A stretch of DNA of 41,168 nt from NCBI GenBank assembly GCA_903840015.1, contig CAIMEL010000013.1:1-41168 (forward strand), given 5' to 3'. Positions 27,616 through 36,331 of the stretch are shown piece after piece. Position numbers and translations under genes: made by a program. The stretch is from an uncultured bacterium. GTDB taxonomy: Bacteria; Patescibacteriota; Dojkabacteria; SC72. The notes below the pieces were generated by a model. It was not told where the DNA came from. It saw nothing but the letters and a program-made list of their open reading frames with translations, and ran no database searches. How positions within the stretch are numbered: position 1 is the first letter of the stretch; each line of letters begins with the position of its first letter.

Positions 27616-29889
27616 CTATCTCCTTAACCCTAATCTCTCAAACATATTCTTACTACCAGAAATGCTCTGGGTAACTTCCTGATCTTTGTAGATTGGTAAT
27701 GTAAATATGAATTTACTACCCTTACCTACTTCACTCTCAACCCATATATCACCCTTCATCAATCTAACCAATCCAAAGACAACAAACAAACCTAAACCTG
27801 TACCTCCAGGTCTAACAATATTTACATGTTCGTTACTTTCTATATAGTTACCAACCCTATGGAACTTATTACCTAATTTAGGAAGCTCCTCAGCTGGAAT
27901 GCCATCCCCCGTATCAATGATGGATACTTTAACCATATCGGTATCATACTCTGTTTGAACAGTAACACTACCTGTCTTAGTATACTTAACTGCATTACCA
28001 ATTAAGTTATCTAATACCTCTATGGTTCTAACCTTGTCTCCATAGATTGCGGGTGTACCATCTTTAACAGAATTAACAAGTTGAATACTCTTCTCTTCTG
28101 CTTCTCTTTCATGTCCATGTATAACCATATCTATTTCAGCAACGATATCAACTTTTTCATTACTTATCTCTACCCTATTACCTTCTAATTTTGCACTTGT
28201 AAGGAGTGTATTAATGAGCTTTATTTCATTCTCTATACTATCCTTTATCCTATCTAAATATTTCTTAAAATCCTGAGGATTACTTCCTATATATTTCTCC
28301 ATGAGGCCGGCATTAAGTTTTACAATTGTTGCAGGAGTCCTCAATTCATGTCCCATGATATCTATCATATCTCTCTCTTTTCTACGAGCCTCCTGTAATT
28401 CCTCAACTTTAACCTGAAGCTCCTTAGTTTGTTCGTCTACCTTGGATTTCAGTGTCTTATTAAACTCTTGAACCTCCTGGTACAGAACTGCTCTACTTAT
28501 CGATACACTTATATTAAAGATCAACTGTTCCAGGGTCTCAATATCCTCAATAGTCAACGGGTATTCATCAGATCTGTAGCCGAGTAAAACAATACCATTC
28601 ATATATGTACGACTATTGAATGGTAATATTGCAGAAATTCTACAATGATCCATAAATTCTATTACCTTTGTAACACGCTCCGGGACTGTATCCTGGTCTA
28701 ATATTGTCTCCCTTTTTATTTCATCGGAGATGATTATTGGATCAGAGGCGATATCATCCCAATACCTCACAATCTCCAGCAAATCCTTAGTCTCCAAGTC
28801 TACAAAATCTGCATAATGTTGATATCTGATTGAGAGAGTATTTTTATCAAAGAGTATTACTCCAACCTTTTCGATTTTGAAAATCTCCCTAATTGTTCTC
28901 TTGATATTAATCATAATCCTATCCATTGTAAGTTCCATATTACTTACCTGAATAAAATTCTTCATAACTTCGTCTTTCTTCTTACCTTCTTTGAAAGTAA
29001 CATTGATGATCCAGGACACAAGATTTTTATATATTGTTGTATACAAAGCAATTGCAACAGAGATATATACCACCGAGACTATAAATGAGTTAATTCCTTT
29101 GAAAGTTTCATTCTCTGAGAACCTATTTGCAAGTAATAGTGTTGCTATTGCATAAACTAGGTTTGAACCAAAATACAAAGATTTCTTCAGAATATTAGTT
29201 ATCGTTATAAATCTGTTTTCGAGGATTGAATAAGCCAAAGCAACAGAAAATGGAATTGCGAACAGGGGGCCATAAACAAAGAAACTAGTATCACCATTAA
29301 GCAATGGAATACCATAATCAACAATAACTAAGGGCACCATCATGAGGAGTGCACCAAGGATGTAAAACTTAATTTGTGCCTTTTCGTAACCTACAAAAGC
29401 TTTACTCTTTCTCAAGAAATATATTGCAAGGAGGAGAATACCTAGGACATTTGGTAATGTATAAAGGAAATATCCACTTCCCATTTCTGCCACCGAAACA
29501 AATCTCTCCTGGTGATTAACTACACTTTCTATCACAGAATCTTGAATTAATAGAACATAAAGGCTTGGTATCGTTGTCAAAAGAATTGGTACTGCATATT
29601 GTAAGAAGTGACTTTTTATTCTCTTTGGGAAAAAATATGCAAACAGCATTTGCGAGAAAAGCATTCCATAAGAAGCTAGGTATACTAGTTTAAGCCAATC
29701 TTTTGGCTCTAATAATGATGGATTGTTATATAGGTATGTAAAAATAATCCAAACTGAAATTGATGATACTATTACTGCATATACAATATTGTTGGTTTTC
29801 CTTGGGTTACGAAAAAATACGATGAAACCCAGAACAAGATTCAATAATGCAACACCTAGACTTACTATTCCGACAAGATTAATGGGCAT
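27616..29889 (-). CDS. Membrane sensor histidine kinase with GAF-like region
   Basis: Multi-TM N-terminus, H-box 'MIDIMGHELRTPATIVKLNAGLM', N-box 'EVLDNLIGNAVKYT', G-boxes 'IIDTGDGIPAEELPKLGNKFHR', 'GGTGLGLFVVFGLVRLMKGDIWVESEVGKGSKFIFTLP'. Confidence 0.93.
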   Translation of the reverse strand: MPINLVGIVSLGVALLNLVLGFIVFFRNPRKTNNIVYAVIVSSISVWIIFTYLYNNPSLLEPKDWLKLVYLASYGMLFSQMLFAYFFPKRIKSHFLQYAVPILLTTIPSLYVLLIQDSVIESVVNHQERFVSVAEMGSGYFLYTLPNVLGILLLAIYFLRKSKAFVGYEKAQIKFYILGALLMMVPLVIVDYGIPLLNGDTSFFVYGPLFAIPFSVALAYSILENRFITITNILKKSLYFGSNLVYAIATLLLANRFSENETFKGINSFIVSVVYISVAIALYTTIYKNLVSWIINVTFKEGKKKDEVMKNFIQVSNMELTMDRIMINIKRTIREIFKIEKVGVILFDKNTLSIRYQHYADFVDLETKDLLEIVRYWDDIASDPIIISDEIKRETILDQDTVPERVTKVIEFMDHCRISAILPFNSRTYMNGIVLLGYRSDEYPLTIEDIETLEQLIFNISVSISRAVLYQEVQEFNKTLKSKVDEQTKELQVKVEELQEARRKERDMIDIMGHELRTPATIVKLNAGLMEKYIGSNPQDFKKYLDRIKDSIENEIKLINTLLTSAKLEGNRVEISNEKVDIVAEIDMVIHGHEREAEEKSIQLVNSVKDGTPAIYGDKVRTIEVLDNLIGNAVKYTKTGSVTVQTEYDTDMVKVSIIDTGDGIPAEELPKLGNKFHRVGNYIESNEHVNIVRPGGTGLGLFVVFGLVRLMKGDIWVESEVGKGSKFIFTLPIYKDQEVTQSISGSKNMFERLGLRR

Positions 29890-29915
29890 GTTTAAACTAT
29901 CTATATATTAATCTT

Positions 29916-31481
29916 TTATTTTCCTTTTACATACAATCTACTTCTCCTTAGAACAAGTGGATCCTCTAATCTACACAAACGCATCATTGTACCTCCATCG
30001 ACTGTTTCCTTACCATTGGTATACAAATCATCTCCCACTTTCTTCCATCCGAAAGATTCATAATCTAAAGGTACTTCCAATTCCTCTACTTCCAAACCTG
30101 CACTTCTCATGGCTTCAACCATAACCTGATGGTAATCGAAAGGAGTTGTCTCTACAATCTTATTTGCTTTGGAAAGCTCTGTTGCAGATTTAATTGCATC
30201 CATAACTTCTTTAAATTTTGCTCGATCTTTAAGTAGAAGCTGTCCAAGCCAAGTATACATTCTAGCTGCACCATCTGAGATAACCCCACTGATTGTGATT
30301 AGATTCTTTTCTGGATCGTTGCTAAATCTATATTTGTGAGGATATTCATATGGAGCTTTAGAAGTCCCTTTTCTAGCATAGTCTTTCCTCAAATCAGTAA
30401 AGAATGATTTTGCTATTTGAGGTATATGGTAGGATTTTGGGATATCAACCTTAATTCCAGCATCCAAACCTAGCGCTCCGACATAGAGTCCATTCACACC
30501 CATATTTCTTACGACATTCTCTATCAACTCTCTAGTAAAATCTGGCTTAATATATTGCAACCCATTGTCTAGCAACAAAGCATCATACTTAGGTTGTGCA
30601 ACACGGCTATCTGTTCTTGATGCAGTACGAGCATCCTCTACCTGCAACACAATAGTTCTATCTCTTCCGTATAGCTCACTAGGGATATCTCCTTTGACTA
30701 TATGAATTTCATACCTATCTTGCTCTGGTAAAAGTTCATTCCAAACAGAGAAATTTAATGCGGCAATTGCGATGGAATCAGCAGCTAGGTCGGTTGCGAC
30801 AAGATTGGCAGTTGCACCAAGTTCATAAAGTCTAGTGATTAGACTCTTGTCGGCTACAGATGCACCACAAAAGAAGGACCTCACTGAAAGAACATGATTC
30901 GGATCCTTCTCTTTAATAGACATTAAATGTTTAGCCATATGGTCTGTATAACCGATAATTGGCTCGATAGTATCCGTTACCGTAACTCTTCGAAGAACTC
31001 CTAAAACATAAGGTTCTTCTTCAGGTTCTATCTTCCATGGATCGATTTCAAAACCAGAGTCAAACATCCTTTTCTTTAGTTCCGTACCTAAAGTTGCTAT
31101 CAATTGAGACGTCTTTGGGGACATTGTGTAAGGATAGTTTGGTCCAACAAACTTTCTAAATCCTTCATCCCACTCTTTATCATGAAGATAACACTCTTGT
31201 ACAAATTGAGGATCAACTTCCAACCTGAAGCTAGTCAACGCACCTTCGAATTCACAACTTGTTAATCTGACCTTACCCTGTTTTTCTTCTTTATCTCGTA
31301 CAGTCGTACTAGCTGGGAGAGGAACATCCATTGGTTCTTCGGAAATGACCTCATCGAGAACTTTAGTAACCTCTTCTTGGGGACCAGAAGAACTTTGAGA
31401 TACTAGGGTATCTTTAGGATCTATTGGGACAACACTCTCAGCTCCCACGTTCTCTGCAAAATGCTCATCTTTTGGCTCCAT
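29916..31481 (-). CDS. Hypothetical protein with Rossmann/SAM-methyltransferase-like region
   Basis: 521 aa; 'SVRSFFCGASVADKSLITRLYELGATANLVATDLAADSIAIAALN...KYDALLLDNGLQYI'; no family confidently recognised. Confidence 0.5.
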   Translation of the reverse strand: MEPKDEHFAENVGAESVVPIDPKDTLVSQSSSGPQEEVTKVLDEVISEEPMDVPLPASTTVRDKEEKQGKVRLTSCEFEGALTSFRLEVDPQFVQECYLHDKEWDEGFRKFVGPNYPYTMSPKTSQLIATLGTELKKRMFDSGFEIDPWKIEPEEEPYVLGVLRRVTVTDTIEPIIGYTDHMAKHLMSIKEKDPNHVLSVRSFFCGASVADKSLITRLYELGATANLVATDLAADSIAIAALNFSVWNELLPEQDRYEIHIVKGDIPSELYGRDRTIVLQVEDARTASRTDSRVAQPKYDALLLDNGLQYIKPDFTRELIENVVRNMGVNGLYVGALGLDAGIKVDIPKSYHIPQIAKSFFTDLRKDYARKGTSKAPYEYPHKYRFSNDPEKNLITISGVISDGAARMYTWLGQLLLKDRAKFKEVMDAIKSATELSKANKIVETTPFDYHQVMVEAMRSAGLEVEELEVPLDYESFGWKKVGDDLYTNGKETVDGGTMMRLCRLEDPLVLRRSRLYVKGK

Positions 31482-31552
31482 GTAATTTTTAACTCAAATT
31501 TACATAATATCCCAACATTATACCCTTTTATGGGTCGTTTACCAATACTTTG

Positions 31553-32239
31553 TCACTTAATCCCCAACTGTTTAGTAAAAATAACAAATCTGTTAATAAA
31601 GTGATTAATTGATAAAAATCCCATAACCAAAGAGAGTTCTACATGCCAATACAAAAAATCAAAATCTATATCATACAGAGAAGGTATCTTACTCCTAACA
31701 ATCATAAACAATCCGAAACCAAATGCAGGTATAAGCAAAGTTAAAAACAATACCGTATTCCAAAAACCATTAAACTTTAAAATATTAATGCCAAACAACA
31801 TATTCTTCTTCACCAACACATATGACAACCAATAAGCAACAACAGAGAAAAGAAAAGGAAACAAAATATTATATCCTTCCATCTTCTTATCACTCTCAAC
31901 CACTACCTCCTCTTTAATCTCATTCTTAACAACCACATTCTCCTCTACATCCCCTATCTCCAAACTATCTAACAATGCATAGGTAGAATTCTTGTGATCA
32001 ACTCCCTTACCATCCTTGTCTTTAAACTCACTCGTCATATCCCTTCCACACCATTCTCGGATATCCATATACTGATCATGAATCTCGACTCTACTTGTAA
32101 TATCGTAAACCTTACCTTCAAATACCATCCAACAGTCACCACTTGTATTATGCTCACCCACATCTTCCTTTGTATATGCAAAAGCTACTCCTGGGAAACA
32201 AAGAATTAGAAAAAGCAACAATCCTAAAATCTTCTTCAT
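31553..32239 (-). CDS. Membrane protein with cytochrome b5-like heme-binding domain
   Basis: 'AYTKEDVGEHNTSGDCWMVFEGKVYDITSRVEIHDQYMDIREWCGRDMTSEF...VDHKNSTYALLDSLEIGDVEE', preceded by signal peptide and followed by several TM helices. Confidence 0.75.
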   Translation of the reverse strand: MKKILGLLLFLILCFPGVAFAYTKEDVGEHNTSGDCWMVFEGKVYDITSRVEIHDQYMDIREWCGRDMTSEFKDKDGKGVDHKNSTYALLDSLEIGDVEENVVVKNEIKEEVVVESDKKMEGYNILFPFLFSVVAYWLSYVLVKKNMLFGINILKFNGFWNTVLFLTLLIPAFGFGLFMIVRSKIPSLYDIDFDFLYWHVELSLVMGFLSINHFINRFVIFTKQLGIK

Positions 32240-32315
32240 ACTATTCCTAACTTGAAATTAAATATTTGAAGAGTAATATATTTAGTATATATATAATTTT
32301 AATATATCAAATTAT

Positions 32316-32915
32316 ATGAACAAAGTCCTTGGACTACTACTTGCGGTAGTAGTAATAGTTGGAGGCGGAGGATACCTACTATCCACAAAAGCCAACGCAG
32401 CTACACCTGTAGACCCTCTTTTTCAAGTAGACCTATTCTTCGAAGATGTTCAAAGAGCATTAACTCTAGACGAAGTTAAAAGCGTTGAGTTAGAGCAAGC
32501 AATATTAGAGGAGAGAGAGGCAGAGTATGAGGCTATCTTAGGTGCAGAAGATTCTTCTGAAGAAGAAGTAGAGGATGCTATGCAATATATGAATCAGCAA
32601 AGATTGAGAACATATGAAAGACTTGGCGAGATTCAAGAGAAAATGGAACAGAAAGGTAATACTCAAGCAGCAGAATCCTTGAACAAGGTTCAGAATCAAT
32701 ATTTAGAACATATTGAAAGACAGATAGCTAAAACATCAGAAGCTCAGAAAAAGTTCGAGGGTGTTGGAGAGGAAATGAAACAAGAGATGGAAGAAGAGAA
32801 AAACACATTACAGAACAAAGGTACTGATACACAGAATCAGCAACAGAACCAAGAACAGAATACTGACAATGGTAATGGTGGTGCTTCCAATTCTTCAGGA
32901 AAAGGAAATAACTAA
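32316..32915 (+). CDS. Secreted coiled-coil protein, DUF5667-like
   Basis: Signal peptide, 'FQVDLFFEDVQRALTLDEVKSVELEQAILEEREAEYEAIL', Gln/Asn/Gly-rich tail. Confidence 0.55.
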   Translation: MNKVLGLLLAVVVIVGGGGYLLSTKANAATPVDPLFQVDLFFEDVQRALTLDEVKSVELEQAILEEREAEYEAILGAEDSSEEEVEDAMQYMNQQRLRTYERLGEIQEKMEQKGNTQAAESLNKVQNQYLEHIERQIAKTSEAQKKFEGVGEEMKQEMEEEKNTLQNKGTDTQNQQQNQEQNTDNGNGGASNSSGKGNN

Positions 32916-32935
32916 AACAAAGCTTTTAGTAAATT

Positions 32936-32964
32936 ATATGGAGGGGAAACCCTCCATATTTTTA
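32936..32964. terminator. Intrinsic terminator
   Basis: Perfect 10-bp stem ATATGGAGGG-GAAA-CCCTCCATAT followed by TTTTT, 20 nt after the stop of 32316-32915. Confidence 0.9.
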
Positions 32965-33072
32965 TTTCAATGCTAACAGAATCAAAGGAATAACCCAAAG
33001 TAACATATATACGAGGACATATTTGTTTCTTACTTTTTCCTCGTTATTACTCTTTTTGTTTAAATCTTCCAT
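32962..33072 (-). CDS. Small single-TM protein (36 aa), below the ORF-track size cutoff
   Basis: Manual translation MEDLNKKSNNEEKVRNKYVLVYMLLWVIPLILLALK*; TATGAT at 33086-33081 on the minus strand, 8 nt upstream of ATG. Confidence 0.4.
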   Translation of the reverse strand: MEDLNKKSNNEEKVRNKYVLVYMLLWVIPLILLALK

Positions 33073-33146
33073 ATTTTCAAATCATATTTTAATTCGGTAA
33101 GAGAACATTTTACACAAATCTTACAGGATGTCAAAAGTAGGAGATA

Positions 33147-33176
33147 TTGCAATAGAGTGGTACTATAGGGTATAAT
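33147..33176 (+). promoter_or_regulatory. Candidate sigma70-type promoter for the 33355 gene
   Basis: TTGCAA (33147-33152), 18-bp spacer, TATAAT (33171-33176); bracketed by inverted repeat AGGAGAT (33139-33145)/ATCTCCT (33175-33181). Confidence 0.5.
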
Positions 33177-33272
33177 CTCCTCGTCATAGATAATATATCT
33201 TTTATGATTATTTCTATACAAATTGCTCTTTAAAAAAGAGGTTATACAAATATTTTTCCTTCCAGGGATGGT

Positions 33273-33324
33273 TCTTTACACAGTATTGCTACTAATTAAT
33301 TTTGGTAATAGTACTGTGTAAAGG
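33273..33324 (+). repeat. Long inverted repeat/hairpin in the leader of the 33355 gene
   Basis: CTTTACACAGTA (33274-33285)/TACTGTGTAAAG (33312-33323) perfect arms; the stem continues inward with G:U pairs and one mismatch to a ~6-nt loop. Confidence 0.85.
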
Positions 33325-33354
33325 TCACCGTTCAAGTAACAAAGGAAATATAAC

Positions 33355-34137
33355 ATGAAGAAAGTCCTGTATCTGGTTCTTGTACTTTCGCTCCTAATTG
33401 GAGCCGTCGGCGTGCCAACTAGCACAGCGAATGCTAAAGGCACAACCAACCCAGGAATCTTCTGGGCGCACAATTACTGCAATAACAATCATCCCCCCAT
33501 CGATTGGGATCTGTTGGAGCTAATCCTTCAGTCCATAATTGACGGGTCATCCAATGTCACGTATTTTGCCGATGGCCTGAGGGTCATTGCAAACGGGGTG
33601 CATTACAAGCTCCCTTACATGACTGCGGCGGATGATGTTCTGGGGACCATCTTTGATGTGGCTAAAACCCACAAATGGGGTGGCACTCTAACCGGGGACG
33701 CTCTGAAGGCCAAGAAAGCTATAATGCAGGGGGTTGCAAAGCTATGGAAAGATGCCAAGCCAACAACTTTGCAAAAGTGGCAGGAAGCCATCGATGGAGA
33801 GAGGAGTAACTACTCCAATTCGCATTGTCCCGAGAAGAAACGTATTGTCGTCCCCAAGTGGATTCCTGTACCAGTGGCTATACCCAAGCCTGAACCAAAC
33901 CGGATCATCCCAAACCTTTACACAGTTTTGAGTGATGGTAGCGTTCTCCGAGGGTACAACACGGAGGGGGTAACAATCCTGACGAGCTATTCGCTTAGCC
34001 AAAAGCAGATTGATGACATCATCAAAGTTACCTTAGGCACAGCGATTATCGCAGGGACAACATATCTGATAGTACAATCAGGAGGAACTCTCACACCAAT
34101 TGTCATTCCAATGGCATCGATGATGCTGACAAGATAA
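33355..34137 (+). CDS. Secreted protein of unknown function, compositionally foreign
   Basis: 260 aa; signal peptide MKKVLYLVLVLSLLIGAVGVPTSTANA, Pro-rich hinge 'VVPKWIPVPVAIPKPEPN', hydrophobic C-terminus. Two hand-counted 60-nt lines are 33/60 and 30/60 G+C, against 20/60 in a line from the neighbouring gene. Confidence 0.8.
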   Translation: MKKVLYLVLVLSLLIGAVGVPTSTANAKGTTNPGIFWAHNYCNNNHPPIDWDLLELILQSIIDGSSNVTYFADGLRVIANGVHYKLPYMTAADDVLGTIFDVAKTHKWGGTLTGDALKAKKAIMQGVAKLWKDAKPTTLQKWQEAIDGERSNYSNSHCPEKKRIVVPKWIPVPVAIPKPEPNRIIPNLYTVLSDGSVLRGYNTEGVTILTSYSLSQKQIDDIIKVTLGTAIIAGTTYLIVQSGGTLTPIVIPMASMMLTR

Positions 34138-34147
34138 CTTGAGGAAA

Positions 34148-34190
34148 GAGAGAGCAAGGTGTTTCTTGGTGACCTTCACCTTGTTCTCTC
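34148..34190 (+). terminator. Strong hairpin after the 33355 gene; possible terminator or element boundary
   Basis: GAGAGAGCAAGGTG (34148-34161)/CACCTTGTTCTCTC (34177-34190), 14 pairs with one G:U; no U-tract on the + strand. Confidence 0.5.
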
Positions 34191-34196
34191 TACTAC

Positions 34197-35141
34197 TCAA
34201 TCCCTCTTTGTATAACCTCTTTTGTTTCTTAATGCAGAAACTATTTCCAAGTCAGCTTCACCCCAATACATATGTATTAAATCTTCCATTCTTTGTCTTT
34301 TTTCGTCATCCTTAGAAACCATGTCATATATCTCTTGTAAAACATATGCATCAGAACCATGGGATAAACCCGTACCATCAAGAACCTTAGTACAATATCT
34401 AATCATACTCTCTATAACTAGCTCTTCTTTTGAAGGATCACCAGCAACAAGTTCTATTCCTTTTTGGGAGAGAGCAAGTCCTATACCAAATTTATACATC
34501 ATATCTGATGGAGATTTCTCAATATTCTCAATTATAAAATCTAGATTCTCCATAGTAAAATCTAACCCTATATGCATAACAGAAATACCATAAATATCCT
34601 CTAAAACTTTCCTAACATCTTCCCTGGGAAATCTGTCTAGTCCAAAATCAAGGAAAGCAACTTTTCTTAAACCACTCTCCAAAATATTTCCATTACCCTT
34701 AATCCACCCTTCTACACTCTCAACATCCACTATTTTCGAAAAATCCTCAGGTTCTTTTTCATATCTAAATATATACTGCACATCTTCTAAAGAGAGATAG
34801 CATCTGACTGATTGAAGTTTTGAATTAAGAATAGCTTCATAATAATAGCTACTTGAGGATGATCCACCATACACCTCTTTAGGTTCCACTGAAAGGAGAG
34901 AAACTGTGAAATTATCACCTCGTTCTGGCTCTTCTAAAGTTTCCATATCAATAGGCATAGAGAAAAGATTTTCATCTGCTATATAGTTTCCAACCGAACC
35001 AATCTCATACAAATTCTTAAATTCTTTTTTTCTTGGTGCACCCTCTATCTCTTTAGTCATCTCATCATTTAAATCTTCAACCCCTCCCACATATATGTTG
35101 TAATCAGAGCTGTATGAAATTTCTATCTGTTCTTTTTCCAT
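34197..35141 (-). CDS. Hypothetical protein, no recognisable family
   Basis: 314-aa ORF with no signal peptide; TGA stop. Confidence 0.6.
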   Translation of the reverse strand: MEKEQIEISYSSDYNIYVGGVEDLNDEMTKEIEGAPRKKEFKNLYEIGSVGNYIADENLFSMPIDMETLEEPERGDNFTVSLLSVEPKEVYGGSSSSSYYYEAILNSKLQSVRCYLSLEDVQYIFRYEKEPEDFSKIVDVESVEGWIKGNGNILESGLRKVAFLDFGLDRFPREDVRKVLEDIYGISVMHIGLDFTMENLDFIIENIEKSPSDMMYKFGIGLALSQKGIELVAGDPSKEELVIESMIRYCTKVLDGTGLSHGSDAYVLQEIYDMVSKDDEKRQRMEDLIHMYWGEADLEIVSALRNKRGYTKRD

Positions 35142-35186
35142 TATTCTTTATCTCAATTTATCTAGACTGTCCATGTTCCGCTAAAA

Positions 35187-35260
35187 TCGGGGTGACACGA
35201 CTTGAACGTGCGACCTCTTGCACCCCATGCAAGCGTTCTGGCCATCTGAACTACACCCCG
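35187..35260 (-). tRNA. tRNA-Pro (anticodon GGG); CCA not encoded
   Basis: Reverse complement CGGGGTG-TA-GTTC...GAAC-G-CTTGC-ATGGGGT-GCAAG-AGGTC-GCACG-TTCAAGT-CGTGT-CACCCCG-A; C1-G72 as expected for tRNA-Pro. Confidence 0.93.
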
Positions 35261-35269
35261 TAGTAAACA

Positions 35270-35851
35270 TTATAACCCAATTTCAGTATCAATTTCACGC
35301 AAACTCTTTAAAGATATTTCAATAAATTCATCCAGTGATATCCCAATCTTCTCAATATCATATATCAACTCTCTTCTAACTGCCTTTGCAAAATCCTTCT
35401 TCTTAAATTTCTTCTTAACACTCTCAACATCAACACTTGATATCTTTTTGTCTGGCTGAACCAAAGCACATGCTACTAAAAACCCAGAAATTGTCTCACT
35501 CGCAGAAAGTGCGTAATCAAGCTTAGACTCTCTCTTCTGCTGTATATCAGGGTGCTCCTCGTAGTGAGATTTAATAGCGTGATACATCTCCTCTGGTATA
35601 TCCTCTCCTACAACAAGAGATTCCATCTCTAGAATTTTGTCAAACTCTACAACATGTCTCTTCGGATCCTTACCTACATAATCATAATCCAGATCATGAA
35701 TCAAACCTGAAATGCCCCACACCTCTTCATCTTCACCAAACTTTCTTGCCAAAGCCCTCATTATGACTTCACTTTCCCTCATATGCAATTTTAGCCAAGG
35801 CGTTGTGACATATTTCTCCACAAGTTTAAACGCTTCTTCTCTAGATATCAT
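35270..35851 (-). CDS. HD-domain hydrolase
   Basis: 'GISGLIHDLDYDYVGKDPKRHVVEFDKIL...HAIKSHYEEHP'. Confidence 0.75.
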   Translation of the reverse strand: MISREEAFKLVEKYVTTPWLKLHMRESEVIMRALARKFGEDEEVWGISGLIHDLDYDYVGKDPKRHVVEFDKILEMESLVVGEDIPEEMYHAIKSHYEEHPDIQQKRESKLDYALSASETISGFLVACALVQPDKKISSVDVESVKKKFKKKDFAKAVRRELIYDIEKIGISLDEFIEISLKSLREIDTEIGL

Positions 35852-36242
35852 GTTTTAGTATTTCATCTAATTTTAACTTTGTTCTCTCTGTATTCTCAAA
35901 AAGCACTCCCATTATACCAAAACTCTCAGCAACAAGAATGTTTTCCTTCTCATCATCTACAAAAATCATATCCTCAAACTTACATTCCAATCCCTTCTCC
36001 AGATTTTCGTATGCCCTTACATCAGGCTTACGATACTGCTCGCAATATATTACCCTACTAAAGAATTTGAGAAATGGGATATTAGCATCTACCTCTTCAA
36101 CAAAGTCACTTCTAGTATTGGTAAAAAGACAAAGTTCGTAACCTCTAGAATACAGTAGCTCGAGAAAAGTAATTAACTCAATATTGAGACCATAATCTCG
36201 AGAATATATTACATTCCAGAAGTCAAACAGAATCTTTTTCAT
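35841..36242 (-). CDS. HAD-superfamily hydrolase-like protein
   Basis: 'KILFDFWNVIYSRDYG', 'LCLFTNTRSDFVEEV', 'KPDVRAYENLEKGLECKFEDMIFVDDEKENILVAESFGIMGVLFEN'. Confidence 0.75.
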   Translation of the reverse strand: MKKILFDFWNVIYSRDYGLNIELITFLELLYSRGYELCLFTNTRSDFVEEVDANIPFLKFFSRVIYCEQYRKPDVRAYENLEKGLECKFEDMIFVDDEKENILVAESFGIMGVLFENTERTKLKLDEILKHDI

Positions 36243-36331
36243 CGTTACTAAAAGTATATTCTAATTACACCTTCCTTTCCAGAAAACACCTTGCAATCCT
36301 TTTGAACCTAGTAGTATATTGTATATGAATC

